Positions 1 to 8,724 of a stretch of DNA of 64,000 nt are shown piece by piece. The stretch's first letter is position 1; each line of letters opens with the position of its first letter. The position numbers and the translations under genes are program-made. The notes beneath the pieces were generated by a model that did not search any database, was not told the DNA's origin, and saw only the letters and a program-made list of their open reading frames with translations. Source of the stretch: Microtetraspora sp. NBRC 13810 (lineage in GTDB: Bacteria > Actinomycetota > Actinomycetes > Streptosporangiales > Streptosporangiaceae); assembly GCF_030268685.1 (NCBI RefSeq), contig NZ_BSRQ01000003.1, positions 410,598 to 474,597 on the forward strand, read 5' to 3'.

Positions 1-480
1 GGGTTCGGCGCCTCCGCCCACCTGACCACCCAGGCGGCCCTGGCGCGGGGCGCCACCGTGCACGTGCTGACCCGGTCGGCCGCGGCCCGGGAGCTCGCGC
101 TCGAACTCGGCGCCGCCTCGGCCGGCGGCGCGTACGACACGCCGCCGGAGCCGCTGGACGCGGCGATCCTCTTCGCCCCGGTGGGCGACCTGGTCCCGGT
201 CGCGCTGGCCGCGCTGGACCGGGGCGGCACGCTGGCCGTCGCGGGCATCCACCTGAGCGCCATCCCGCCTCTGGACTACCCGCGGCACCTGTTCCAGGAG
301 CGCACCCTGCGCAGCGTGACGGCCAACACCCGGGCCGACGGCCGCGACTACCTGCGGTCGGCCACCGAGGACCCGCCCCGGGTCACCACCGCCCCCTACC
401 CCTTCGAGGCCGCCGACCGCGCGCTCGGCGACCTCGCCGCCGACCAGGTCAACGGCGCGGCCGTGCTGCGCTTCTCGTGA
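1..480 (+). CDS. Zinc-type alcohol dehydrogenase, C-terminal part (5' end outside window)
   Basis: The reading frame is open from base 1 and ends at TGA 478-480, giving 159 residues of a longer protein. It opens in the Rossmann-fold nucleotide loop (GFGASAH), followed by the beta strand ATVHVLTR and the strand-turn pattern of medium-chain dehydrogenases ([31 protein letters not shown]). The C-terminal stretch [22 protein letters not shown] is typical of zinc-dependent alcohol dehydrogenases related to AdhP. The catalytic zinc domain lies upstream of the window, so metal ligands cannot be checked. It probably reduces or oxidises a small alcohol/aldehyde with NAD(P). Downstream is a convergent F420-type oxidoreductase 16 bp away. 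Confidence 0.8.
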   Translation, partial: GFGASAHLTTQAALARGATVHVLTRSAAARELALELGAASAGGAYDTPPEPLDAAILFAPVGDLVPVALAALDRGGTLAVAGIHLSAIPPLDYPRHLFQERTLRSVTANTRADGRDYLRSATEDPPRVTTAPYPFEAADRALGDLAADQVNGAAVLRFS

Positions 481-496
481 CGGTCCGGCGGGCCGG

Positions 497-1399
497 CTAA
501 GGCGCCAGCGCCTCCAGGGCCTCCTCGGCGCGGCGCATCGACTCGGCCGGGTCGGTCCCCGGGGAGACGATCTCCGGGTCGAAGTTGAGGTCGTGGAAGA
601 CCTCGGTGACCCCCTGGGCCGCGAGACCCTCGACGTCGCGGCGGATCTCCTCGTAGGAACCGGTCAGCGGGCGCCGGCCGGCCTGCCCGGCGGGACGCAC
701 CGAGGTGACCCCGCGGCACACGAACTGCATCGCCTCCGGGTCCCGGCCGGCCTCCGTGGCCGCCTCCTTCACGAGACGGATCCTGGACTCGATCGAGGAC
801 AGCGTCTCCCTGCTGGAGCTCACCCAGCCGTCCGCGAGCCGGCCCGCCCGCCGCAGGGCGACATCGGCCGTGCCGCCGAGCAGGATCGGCGGCGGCGCCG
901 GGGCCGGCTTGGGGTCCTGGTGCACCGGCGGCAACCGGTAGAACTCCCCCTCGTGCTCGACGACGTCCTCGCGCCACAGGTCGCGCAACACGCCGATGTA
1001 CTCCTCGCCGCGCGCGCCCCGCCTGCCGTACGGCACGCCCGAGGCGGCGAACTCCTCCTCCAGCCAGCCCAGGCCGAGCCCCGCGGTGAGCCGGCCGCCC
1101 GAGACGTTCTGCAGCGTCGCGAGCTGCTTGGCCAGCAGCGCCGGGGAGAAGAAGGGCATGTTGAGCACCGCCACGCCGAGCCTGATCCGCCCGGTGATCC
1201 CGGCGAGGTAGGACAGCGTGACGATCGGGTCCTGGACGCTGCGGTAGACGGGCCCCATCGGATGCCCCGCCGGGTAGAGCAGCCGCTGGAACGTCCATAC
1301 CTGGTGGTAGCCGAGCTGCTCGGCCCGGGTGGCGACGCGCGCCATGTTCGCCGGGGTCGCCCAGGGGCCCGAGACGGGAACCGCGAAACCAATGTTCAT
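497..1399 (-). CDS. LLM-class F420-dependent oxidoreductase
   Basis: A 300-residue protein with the luciferase-like monooxygenase TIM-barrel pattern: N-terminal MNIGFAVPVSGPW, then an early ARVATRAEQLGYHQVWTF helix-strand, the LGVAVLNMPFFSPALLAKQLATLQ segment, GGRLTAGLGLGW and RRAGRLADGWV near residue 190. Length and motifs fit the TIGR03619-like F420 subgroup of actinomycetes, which transfers hydride from reduced F420; the substrate is unknown. The ATG start lies only 22 bp from the divergent GTG start of the phosphotransferase, and no Shine-Dalgarno is visible, so the mRNA may be leaderless. A perfect 14-bp palindrome sits between the two starts. Confidence 0.85.
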   Translation of the reverse strand: MNIGFAVPVSGPWATPANMARVATRAEQLGYHQVWTFQRLLYPAGHPMGPVYRSVQDPIVTLSYLAGITGRIRLGVAVLNMPFFSPALLAKQLATLQNVSGGRLTAGLGLGWLEEEFAASGVPYGRRGARGEEYIGVLRDLWREDVVEHEGEFYRLPPVHQDPKPAPAPPPILLGGTADVALRRAGRLADGWVSSSRETLSSIESRIRLVKEAATEAGRDPEAMQFVCRGVTSVRPAGQAGRRPLTGSYEEIRRDVEGLAAQGVTEVFHDLNFDPEIVSPGTDPAESMRRAEEALEALAP

Positions 1400-1403
1400 G
1401 AGA

Positions 1404-1417
1404 TCAATCTAGATTGA
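1404..1417. promoter_or_regulatory. Perfect 14-bp palindrome (likely operator)
   Basis: TCAATCTAGATTGA is a perfect palindrome and AT-rich against a very GC-rich background. It fills almost the whole 22-bp gap between the divergent starts at 1399 and 1422. Such a dyad is a good binding site for a dimeric HTH regulator that could control both genes. The regulator is not obvious in the window. Confidence 0.6.
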
Positions 1418-1421
1418 GGGC

Positions 1422-2408
1422 GTGAGAGAACCCGTCAGCGTCCGGCCCACCTCGCCGGGCGAGACTCCCCCGTCCCCCGCCGCGGAGCCGGATCCGGCCC
1501 CCGCCACCCCGTTGCAGAAGTCCCTCGCCGCGATCGGCGAGCGCCACGCCCGCACGCAGGAGCCGGCGGCCCGGGTGCTGGTGGCGCGGGACGACGTGGT
1601 GGTCGTGCGGGTGGGCGACGTGGTGGTGAAGGCGCACGCGCCGGGCATGGACGCCGCCTCGCTCCGGCCGCGGCTGGCCGCCTCGGCCCGGCTGCCCGGC
1701 GTCATGCTCCCGCCGCTGAGCCTCACGGCGGAGCACGCGGACGACCGGCTCGTGTCGGTGTGGCCCGCGGGCAGCCCGGTCGATCCCGGGGCGCTGGACG
1801 AGGCCCCGTGGGAGGCCGCCGCCCGGCTCCTCGCCCGGTTGCACCTGGTGCCGCTGCGGCACCTGCCCCCGCTGCCGCCGGCGGGCGGCCCCGCCCGGGT
1901 CTCCACCGTCGTCGCCCGCCTCCGCGACGACGACGGCGCCGCCGCCAGGACGGTGCGCGCCGCGGCGGCGTCCCTGCCGCCCGAGGCCCTCGGCCACCCG
2001 TACGGCGGGCCGCCACGGGCCCCGCACGGCCTCACCCACGGCGACTGGCACCTGGGCCAGCTCGTCCGCCACCCGCCGGAGCACGGCGAGTGGCTGCTCA
2101 TCGACGTGGACGACGTGGGCCACGGCGACCAGGCGTGGGACCTCGCCCGACCGGCGGCGTGGTTCGCGGCCGGGCTGCTGGAGCCCGCGGTGTGGCACCG
2201 CTTCCTGGCCGCCTACGTCGCGGCGGGCGGTCCCGCGCTGGACGGGGCGGCCGACCCGTGGGAGCGGCTGGACATCCCGGCCAGGGCGCTCGCCGTGCAG
2301 GTCGCCGCGGCGGCCGTCGCGACCGCGCGACGCGCCGGGAGGGAGATCGACGAGGCGGAGCAGGTGCTCGTGGACACCTGCGCGCGGATCGCCGCAGCGG
2401 CGCGGTGA
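1422..2408 (+). CDS. Phosphotransferase, aminoglycoside-phosphotransferase (APH) fold
   Basis: A 328-residue protein starting at GTG 1422. It has the APH/choline-kinase catalytic loop LTHGDWHLGQLV near residue 204 (HGDxHxxQ, Asp as catalytic base) and the metal-binding segment LIDVDDVGHGDQAWDLARPAAW near 225. The N-lobe contains VLVARDDVVVVRVGDVVVKAHAP, where the Lys probably contacts ATP. The first 45 residues are Pro/Ala-rich and not part of the fold, so a later start is possible. The family phosphorylates small molecules, including antibiotics; the substrate cannot be told here. It is divergent from the F420-type oxidoreductase and may share its operator. Confidence 0.75.
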   Translation: MREPVSVRPTSPGETPPSPAAEPDPAPATPLQKSLAAIGERHARTQEPAARVLVARDDVVVVRVGDVVVKAHAPGMDAASLRPRLAASARLPGVMLPPLSLTAEHADDRLVSVWPAGSPVDPGALDEAPWEAAARLLARLHLVPLRHLPPLPPAGGPARVSTVVARLRDDDGAAARTVRAAAASLPPEALGHPYGGPPRAPHGLTHGDWHLGQLVRHPPEHGEWLLIDVDDVGHGDQAWDLARPAAWFAAGLLEPAVWHRFLAAYVAAGGPALDGAADPWERLDIPARALAVQVAAAAVATARRAGREIDEAEQVLVDTCARIAAAAR

Positions 2409-2535
2409 CCGGCGGGCGGTGTCCGCAACCATGTCCGCGGCGGCCCGATTTACGGCGTTCATCGCCGCGCGCGACGGCTTCGCACACAGTAGGTTGTGCT
2501 CAGGCAATCGAAGCCGGACGTCTAGGAGACGGTTG

Positions 2536-2805
2536 ATGCAGTGCCCTAAGTGTCGTGGGTCGATGCGCACGTACGAGCGCAACGGCGTTCACATCGAGCA
2601 ATGTGAGAACTGCCGCGGGATCTTCCTCGACTATGGCGAGTTGGAGACCCTCACCCGCCTTGAGACCCAGTGGGGCGGCCAGCACGCGGCCCCGCCCCCG
2701 CCGCCCCCGCCGGCGCACGGCCCCGCCTGGGGCGCGCCGCACCACGGCGGCCACTACGGTCACCACCGCCAGCGCGGTCTGATGGGCATGCTCTTCTCCA
2801 CCTGA
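2536..2805 (+). CDS. zf-TFIIB domain small protein
   Basis: An 89-residue protein starting at ATG 2536, chosen because AGGAG lies 8 bases upstream and because the zinc ribbon begins at residue 2. The N-terminus holds two CxxC pairs (QCPKCRG and QCENCRGIFLD), the TFIIB-like zinc ribbon, followed by DYGELETLTRLE. The C-terminal half is Pro/His/Gly-rich (APPPPPPPAHGP, HHGGHYGHHRQRG) and may bind metal or be disordered. The protein is common in actinomycetes and its function is unknown. A strong hairpin follows the stop. Confidence 0.85.
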   Translation: MQCPKCRGSMRTYERNGVHIEQCENCRGIFLDYGELETLTRLETQWGGQHAAPPPPPPPAHGPAWGAPHHGGHYGHHRQRGLMGMLFST

Positions 2806-2820
2806 TCGTCGCGCGCCACC

Positions 2821-2853
2821 CGGCCGCGGCCCCGCCACGCGGGGTCGCGGCCG
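2821..2853. terminator. Bidirectional hairpin terminator
   Basis: Arms 2821-2834 and 2840-2853 form a 14-bp stem with one G-U pair and a 5-base loop. It lies between the convergent genes ending at 2805 (+) and 2874 (-). There is no strong U-tract, as is common in GC-rich actinomycetes. Confidence 0.65.
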
Positions 2854-2873
2854 CGCGCGTTCTCCGCCCCCGC

Positions 2874-3863
2874 TCAGCCGGGGAAGTCGCCCGGGTCGAC
2901 GCCGCTGATCTTGGCGTTGCCGCCGGTGATGGCGTGCAGCGTGATCCGCCAGTTGTTCCAGCGCACCTCGGTCGCCGTGTAGGTCGTCTTGAACGGGACC
3001 GTGTCGTCGAACCGCTGGAAGACGCACGACCGGGTGAACGACCGCCGCCCGGCGTCCCAGTCGGCGCCGCTGGCGAAGTACACGCGGTAGGTCCCGTCGC
3101 GGACGCCCGCCACGGTGAACTTCGACTTCTTGCGCACGTAGACGCTGATCGCCCGGCTCTTGCCGCGCACCAGCGTGACCACGGCGTCGTCGGTGCCGCC
3201 GTTGCTGATCGCGAGGGTGCCGCGGCCGGTGCGCGACTCCGAGCGCAGGTAGCGGCCGTTCGGCAGCCGCCTGGAGGTGCGTTCCCGCGCCTTGACCGAG
3301 ACCACGTCCGCCGGGTAGTCGCCGCGCCCGGCGAGGGCGCCGCCCGCCTCCTCCAGCGCCTTCAGCTCGCCGGACCGGCCGAGCTCGGCGAGCAGCCCGG
3401 AGGCGGTGCACACGGACCGCGCCGACACGGCGGACGAGGCGTCGGCGAGCCCTTCGGACAGGTCGCGCAGCGCGGCCACGTAGCCCTCGTGCTCGGCGCG
3501 CGCCTCGGCCGGCGGGACCAGCGGCTCCAGCCGGTCGGCGGCCTCGCCCAGCGCCTCCTGCGCGTCGCCCGCCCTGGACTCCAGGCTTTTCAGGCTGCCG
3601 GCGTCGGCGAGCCTGCTCAGCGCGGCGCGCACCGGCCCGCGCACGGCGTCCAGTTCGGCCCGGTAGGCGTCCGGGGTGAGGCCGGCCGGCGCGGGGGTCG
3701 CGGCGGGGCTCCCGGTGGTCCCGGGGCCCACCGGCCCCGCGACGCCGGACGCGGTCGGGCTGCCCGGCAACGGACCGCCCCCGCCGGAGGTGCAGCCGCC
3801 CGCCGCGAGCACGGCGACCGTCAGGACAAGGGGGAACAACCTGGGGGCGGCCATAGAGGTCAA
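2874..3863 (-). CDS. Putative lipoprotein of unknown function
   Basis: A 329-residue protein with a lipoprotein signal: short basic start, hydrophobic LFPLVLTVAVLA and lipobox LAAGGC with the Cys near residue 24. A Gly/Pro/Ser/Thr-rich linker follows to about residue 60. Residues 65-190 look alpha-helical (AELDAVRGPVRAALSRLADAGSLKSLE), and the C-terminal 130 residues look beta-rich (GTLAISNGGTDDAVVTLVRG, YVRKKSKFTVAGVRDGTYRVYF). I do not recognise a named domain. It is presumably anchored on the outer face of the membrane. Translation may start at the ATG three codons later. Confidence 0.7.
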   Translation of the reverse strand: MTSMAAPRLFPLVLTVAVLAAGGCTSGGGGPLPGSPTASGVAGPVGPGTTGSPAATPAPAGLTPDAYRAELDAVRGPVRAALSRLADAGSLKSLESRAGDAQEALGEAADRLEPLVPPAEARAEHEGYVAALRDLSEGLADASSAVSARSVCTASGLLAELGRSGELKALEEAGGALAGRGDYPADVVSVKARERTSRRLPNGRYLRSESRTGRGTLAISNGGTDDAVVTLVRGKSRAISVYVRKKSKFTVAGVRDGTYRVYFASGADWDAGRRSFTRSCVFQRFDDTVPFKTTYTATEVRWNNWRITLHAITGGNAKISGVDPGDFPG

Positions 3864-3923
3864 CTATCGACCGGCCCTCCTCCCCACGTCAATCGGCGCC
3901 CTCCCGGGCCGTCCGCCGCGAGG

Positions 3924-5417
3924 TCACTCGCGCAGGACGGTGAGCGCGCGCGGGCGCTTGGCGAACGTCACCGGCGCGGCGACGTCGAGGACCCCGCCCT
4001 CCCCGGCCAGCTGTACCCGGCCGCCCGGGGTGCCGACGTGCAGGGTGTCGGCCTGCCACTGGTGGAAGTGGCGGGACATGCCGAACCTGGCGCCCGCGAC
4101 GCTGAGGAACGCGCGCACGCGCGGCAGCCGGCGGGCGGCGGTCAGCATGCGGATGTCCAGCACGCCGTCCTCCAGCCGGCGCCGCCGCCCGGGGACGACG
4201 CCGCGCGAGTCGTGCCGGCAGTTGCCCACGAAGAGCAGCCACACCCGGTACGGCACGCCGTCCACGACGATCTCCACCGGCCCGGCGTCGCGGCGGAGCG
4301 CCCCGGCGAGTCCCCACAGCGTCGCGGGCCACCTGCCGATCCGGTTCTGCCAGGACTCGCACCGGGCGGCCAGCGCCGGATAGACGCCGAGGCTGACGTC
4401 GTTGAGGAAGACCCGCCCGGCGACCTCGGCCACGTCGACGGACACGGCGTTCCCCGAGACGTAGGCGGCGACGGCCTCCTGCGCGGTCTCGACGCCGAGC
4501 GTGCGGGCGAAGCGGTCGCGCCCGCCGGTGGGCACCACGAGCAGCGGCCGGCCGTGCCGCAGCGCGTGCCTGGCGGCCCGGTCCACCGCGTCGTCCCCGC
4601 CGACGACGGCGAGCACCCCCGCCCGCCCGGCGGCTCCCTCCACGACCGCCCCGAGCCCGCCGGGACCCGGCTCGTCCCCGTCCTGGGCGGGGTCCTCGCG
4701 AAGGGCGACGATCTCGGCTCCGGGCAGGGAAGTGCGCAGGACGCGGACCGCCTCGCCGGTGGCGGGGTCGCCGCCCGGGCCGCCGGAGGACGCGGGGCCG
4801 GCCACGGCGACCAGCCCCTCCCCTTCGGGGTCCACGCCGGGCAGCGGCGCGGTGGTGACCGCCCTGGCCCGGCCCGCCTCCCCTGCCTCGGGCCACAGGC
4901 GGCGGGTGAGGAGGCCGGTGACCACCCCGATGCCGGCGCCGGCCAGCACGTCGCCCGGGTAGTGGACGCCGGTGTAGACCCGGGAGAAGCAGACGGCCGC
5001 GGCGGCGAGCGCGACGGGGATCGCCACCCGGGCGGGCGCCTCCAGCGCGACAGCCGTGGCGAACGCGGCGGCGGAGGCCGAGTGCCCGGAGGGGAACGAC
5101 GCCGACGTGGGCGTCTTGAGGATCCGGCCGACCGGCAACGCCGTCGGGGACGGGCGGGCCCGGCCGAACGCCTGCTTGCCCGCCAGGTTGACCAGCGGGC
5201 TGGCCAGGCTGATGGCGAGCATCCCCCGGGTCGCCGCACGGCGCAGGCCGCGCCGCCCGCTCACCGCGAAGCCCGCCGCGATCCCGGCCCACAGCAGCGA
5301 GTTGTCCGCGGCCCGGGACAGCCGGGGCAACGCCCGCTCCCCGCCCGGCCAGTGCGACTTCGCGACGGCCGCGAACAGCCTCTGGTCCCAGGCGCCGAGC
5401 CGTGACCGTATCCGCAT
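3924..5417 (-). CDS. PAP2 phosphatase / diacylglycerol-kinase fusion (kinase motifs degenerate)
   Basis: About 497 residues, starting at ATG 5417 with GGAAGG about 9 bases upstream. The N-terminal half is a membrane PAP2 lipid phosphatase with intact motifs: KQAFGRARP, SFPSGHSAS and SRVYTGVHYPGD, with several hydrophobic helices. The C-terminal half (about residue 190 on) resembles the diacylglycerol/sphingosine kinase catalytic fold. In that half the nucleotide motif, usually GGDGT, reads GGDDAV, and the usual PxGTxNDFAR reads PTGGRDRFAR. The kinase half may therefore be inactive or altered. Such fusions are common in actinobacteria and act in phospholipid turnover. It lies on the same strand as the upstream metallohydrolase but 160 bp away. 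Confidence 0.85.
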   Translation of the reverse strand: MRIRSRLGAWDQRLFAAVAKSHWPGGERALPRLSRAADNSLLWAGIAAGFAVSGRRGLRRAATRGMLAISLASPLVNLAGKQAFGRARPSPTALPVGRILKTPTSASFPSGHSASAAAFATAVALEAPARVAIPVALAAAAVCFSRVYTGVHYPGDVLAGAGIGVVTGLLTRRLWPEAGEAGRARAVTTAPLPGVDPEGEGLVAVAGPASSGGPGGDPATGEAVRVLRTSLPGAEIVALREDPAQDGDEPGPGGLGAVVEGAAGRAGVLAVVGGDDAVDRAARHALRHGRPLLVVPTGGRDRFARTLGVETAQEAVAAYVSGNAVSVDVAEVAGRVFLNDVSLGVYPALAARCESWQNRIGRWPATLWGLAGALRRDAGPVEIVVDGVPYRVWLLFVGNCRHDSRGVVPGRRRRLEDGVLDIRMLTAARRLPRVRAFLSVAGARFGMSRHFHQWQADTLHVGTPGGRVQLAGEGGVLDVAAPVTFAKRPRALTVLRE

Positions 5418-5578
5418 GCGACACATCCTTCCCGCGCCGGCGTCCCGCTTCCGGCGCCCGCGTCCTCTCCGTACTCGTGACCTCTCCATACTCGGTGACA
5501 CGGGAGGCCACGGCGCGCCCGCGAACCCCTCGTGTCTCCGGGACCGGCGGTAGGGGGGTCCGCGGCGTCCGGCGGACC

Positions 5579-7615
5579 CTACCCGGGCAACCGGGACCGG
5601 TAGACGGCCCTGGCCCGGTCGTACAGCGCGAGATGGTCGGCGAGCTGGTCTTCGGAGGTGAACGTGCCGCGCTCGCGGACGACGGCCTCCAGCAGGTCGA
5701 GCCAGTCGAGGCACCAGCGCACGTCCTGCGGGCGGGCCACGTGCCGTCCGGCGACGTCCAGATGGACGGGGGTGGTGCAGGCGTAGGTGTCGTCCCGCAT
5801 GGTGCGCGGGTGCGGGCCGCCGGTGACGACGGCCATGACGTAGGTGGGCTCGGTCACGACGAGCTCGGCGGTCAGCTCGGTCCCGGTGTGCCCGGGGCGG
5901 ATGGAGGTCTCGGCGAGAAGGCCGTCGGCGGTGCGGAGCTCCAGGCGTTCGGCCTCCGGGCCGACGACCCTGGCGGTGATCGTCACGGTTCCGCCGGGCG
6001 CGAGGTCCAGGGTCTCCCCCGGGCCGCCCGTCTCCCCGCCGCCCGCCGCCACGGCCAGTTCCAGCCAGGGGCCGGTGGTGGCGAAGGTACGGCCGCGGCG
6101 CAGCGCCTCCGCGTAGGACCCGGCGGACAGCGGGCCGTCCACCTTGGCGTAGACGCGCGCCCAGCCGGGCGGGGCCGACTGGTTGCCGCGCCGGGTGAAG
6201 GACATCTGGCCGTCGGTGCCCGCGGTGACCGCCAGCCGGTTGCCCGCGCCGACGAGCCGCCGGTAGACGAGCGCGGTGGCCGCGACCGAGGAGTGGTTGA
6301 GCACGTCCAGCGAGTCCACCAGGCCGAGCGCGGCGTCCGCGACGATCTCCTTGGCGTCGCAGTCCCGGCCGTGACCGATCAGCGCCCCCGGCGGGTCGTC
6401 CTCGCCCGGCGCCGGTGGGTGGAACGGGTGGCCGTAGCCGACCACGCCGCCCCGGGCCCGGAACTCCGCGGCGGCGGCGCCGTTCGGCGGCCAGTCCACG
6501 GTCTTCAGGAAGCCGGTGTGGTAGCGGCCGGGTGGTTCGGGGACGCCGAAGACGGAGAAGTGGCCGAGCAGGTCGTTGCGGTACTCCACGCCCATCCTGG
6601 CGATGTGCGTGCCGTCCGACCAGGGCAGGTCCCGGCCCGCCCAGTGGTCCAGGGCCTCCCGGTCGTAGACGCGCTCGGCGGAGACGTTGCCCGCGACCAG
6701 GTTGAGCACGTGCAGGTCCTCGCCGTGCTGCATGGCGGCGGCCAGCGCGGGTTCGCCCACCATGTCGCCGGCCCAGTTCATGTGCACGTGCATGTCGCCG
6801 CCGTACCAGCCGCGCGCCGCCGCGTCGTAGATCCGCTCCGGGGTCAGCTCGACGACCGTCTCCCCGGCCGGGATGACGGTCGTCTCGGCGGTGCCGTACT
6901 CCATGCCGCGGGTGACCCGCACGGTGAGCAGTTCGGCGGGGACGTCGAGGACGAGGTCGTCGCCGTGGAAGTACGGCAGGCCGTGGTGGTCGCGCTTGGG
7001 CGGGGCGCCCTCGGGGTACCAGCCCTGCCCGTCCTCGCCCATCACGGTCCACCGGCACGGGAAGCCGGCCCGCAGCCGCAGCCTGGCCGGCAGGGCGGAC
7101 CTGGTCAGGCCGGTCAGCTCCACCCTCTCCCCGGCCACCCGGACCTCGCTGGCCGAGGTGATCGGCACCAACCTGGCGCCGCGCGGCGCGATCTCCAGAC
7201 GTGTCCCGTCCACCTCCACGGCGACCACCGTGTCCCGCGCGGAGTCGATCAGCAGGGTGCCGCGGAACTCGGCGCCGTTCAGCACGGCCTGGGCCCTCGC
7301 CTGGAAGGCGTGCCCCGCGTCGGTGAGCCGGAGGGCGGCGAGGTTGTCGAGCACCCGCCCGCCGAGCGCGTCCCGCACCATCTCGTCCATGTCGCAGTCG
7401 ATCGGCCGCAGTCGCCCGCCCTCCGGCCCCGGTTCGGCGATCTTGGCGGACATCGCCTCCCACAGTTCCGCGCCGGTCAGGAAGGCGCTGGTCGTCATCT
7501 GCTTGACGTACAGGATGGGGTCCTCTCCCCAGGTCGGGCCGTGCGCGTCGAGCAGCGCGCGGTACTCGGCGAGCGCCGCGGCGACCGTCTCAGGCGTCGT
7601 CACCTCGTGGCACAT
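5579..7615 (-). CDS. CehA/McbA-family metallohydrolase (PHP-like)
   Basis: A 678-residue protein. The C-terminal half carries the PHP-type metal-binding pattern: GDMHVHMNW near residue 275, GYGHPFHPP, DVLNHS and TAGTDGQMS. This matches the CehA/McbA family, which includes carbaryl hydrolases. The N-terminal 250 residues look beta-rich (RLEIAPRGARLVPITSASEVRVAG) and probably form an accessory domain. The family hydrolyses esters, carbamates or phosphoesters; the substrate here is unknown. No signal peptide is seen. The nearest upstream gene on this strand is the mut operon, separated by a hairpin. Confidence 0.8.
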   Translation of the reverse strand: MCHEVTTPETVAAALAEYRALLDAHGPTWGEDPILYVKQMTTSAFLTGAELWEAMSAKIAEPGPEGGRLRPIDCDMDEMVRDALGGRVLDNLAALRLTDAGHAFQARAQAVLNGAEFRGTLLIDSARDTVVAVEVDGTRLEIAPRGARLVPITSASEVRVAGERVELTGLTRSALPARLRLRAGFPCRWTVMGEDGQGWYPEGAPPKRDHHGLPYFHGDDLVLDVPAELLTVRVTRGMEYGTAETTVIPAGETVVELTPERIYDAAARGWYGGDMHVHMNWAGDMVGEPALAAAMQHGEDLHVLNLVAGNVSAERVYDREALDHWAGRDLPWSDGTHIARMGVEYRNDLLGHFSVFGVPEPPGRYHTGFLKTVDWPPNGAAAAEFRARGGVVGYGHPFHPPAPGEDDPPGALIGHGRDCDAKEIVADAALGLVDSLDVLNHSSVAATALVYRRLVGAGNRLAVTAGTDGQMSFTRRGNQSAPPGWARVYAKVDGPLSAGSYAEALRRGRTFATTGPWLELAVAAGGGETGGPGETLDLAPGGTVTITARVVGPEAERLELRTADGLLAETSIRPGHTGTELTAELVVTEPTYVMAVVTGGPHPRTMRDDTYACTTPVHLDVAGRHVARPQDVRWCLDWLDLLEAVVRERGTFTSEDQLADHLALYDRARAVYRSRLPG

Positions 7616-7718
7616 GCGAAGACCTCCCCGTGTCGAAATTCGCCGTCATCGTCACACGGGGCGGGCTTCCGCCTACCGGGGCGCGGGGGGAATCCCCTCC
7701 ACCGGGATGAAGCGCTTA

Positions 7719-7748
7719 CCACGGGGATGGAGACACCTCCCCCCGTGG
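7719..7748 (-). terminator. Hairpin at the end of the mut-meaB operon
   Basis: CCACGGGG (7719-7726) and CCCCGTGG (7741-7748) form an 8-bp perfect stem with a 14-base loop, just 4 bp beyond the meaB stop codon on the minus strand. It is a plausible operon terminator. Confidence 0.5.
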
Positions 7749-7752
7749 CCGA

Positions 7753-8724
7753 TCAAGCGTCGGAGTCGAAGAACGCGGCGAGGATGCGGTCGGCGGCGAG
7801 GGAAGGGGTCAGCCCGCCGTCGAGGACCTCGCGTTCGACCTCGGCGGTGATGGCGGCGACCCGCGGATGGCCGTGCAGCCGGGCCAGCAGCCGGTCCCGG
7901 ACCAGCGCCCAGGTCCAGCCGACCTGCTGGCGGCGGCGCCTGGCCGCCAGCTCGCCCGAGGCGGACAGCGCCTCCTGGTGCCCGACGATCCGCTGCCACA
8001 GGTCGCCGAGCCCGCCGCCGGTGAGGCCGCTGCAGGTGACGACGGGCGCGGCGGGGCCGGAGCGGAGCAGCCGCAGCGCGCCGGCCAGCTCGCTCGCCGC
8101 CTTGCGCGCCGCCTGCTCGTGGTCGCCGTCGGCCTTGTTGACCGCGATGACGTCGGCGAGCTCCAGGACGCCCTTCTTGATGCCCTGGAGCTGGTCGCCG
8201 GTGCGGGCCAGGGTGAGCAGCAGGAAGGTGTCCACCATGTCGGCGACCGTGGTCTCCGACTGGCCGACGCCGACCGTCTCCACGAACACCACGTCGTAGC
8301 CCGCCGCCTCGACGACGACCATGGCCTCCCTGGTGGCCTTGGCGACGCCGCCGAGGGTGCCGGAGGTGGGCGAGGGCCGGATGAACGCCGCCGGGTCGGC
8401 GGCCAGGCGGTTCATCCTGGTCTTGTCGCCGAGCACGCTGCCGCCGGTCCTGGTGGAGGAGGGGTCCACGGCGAGCACGGCGACCCGGTGGCCCTCCGCG
8501 GTCAGCAGGGTGCCCAGGGCGTCGATGAACGTCGACTTGCCGACGCCGGGCACGCCGGTGATGCCGACCCTCCTGGCCGCGCCGGCGTGCGGGGTGAGCT
8601 CGACCAGCAGCCGCTGGGCCAGCTCCCGGTGGTCGGGCCTGGTCGACTCCACCAGCGTGATGGCCCGCCCGATCCAGGCCCGCTTACCCTCCCTGACGCC
8701 CTTGACGTAGTCGTCAAGCGTCAT
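7753..8724 (-). CDS. meaB: Methylmalonyl-CoA mutase-associated GTPase MeaB
   Basis: A 323-residue G3E-family GTPase. The Walker A motif GVPGVGKST lies at residues 57-65, followed by [21 protein letters not shown] (Mg-binding/switch region), the [11 protein letters not shown] switch and the NKADGD base-specificity motif (NKxD). MeaB protects and reactivates adenosylcobalamin in methylmalonyl-CoA mutase and gates cofactor loading. Its ATG overlaps the end of mutB by 11 bp, so the two are translationally coupled. It is the last gene of the operon and is followed by a hairpin. Confidence 0.95.
   Translation of the reverse strand: MTLDDYVKGVREGKRAWIGRAITLVESTRPDHRELAQRLLVELTPHAGAARRVGITGVPGVGKSTFIDALGTLLTAEGHRVAVLAVDPSSTRTGGSVLGDKTRMNRLAADPAAFIRPSPTSGTLGGVAKATREAMVVVEAAGYDVVFVETVGVGQSETTVADMVDTFLLLTLARTGDQLQGIKKGVLELADVIAVNKADGDHEQAARKAASELAGALRLLRSGPAAPVVTCSGLTGGGLGDLWQRIVGHQEALSASGELAARRRRQQVGWTWALVRDRLLARLHGHPRVAAITAEVEREVLDGGLTPSLAADRILAAFFDSDA

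Noticed and set aside
3924-7463. A single 1179-residue protein covering PAP2/DAGK and the metallohydrolase region
   Set aside because: The upstream part is an out-of-frame reading of the CehA/McbA gene; the true start is ATG 5417 with its own ribosome binding site.
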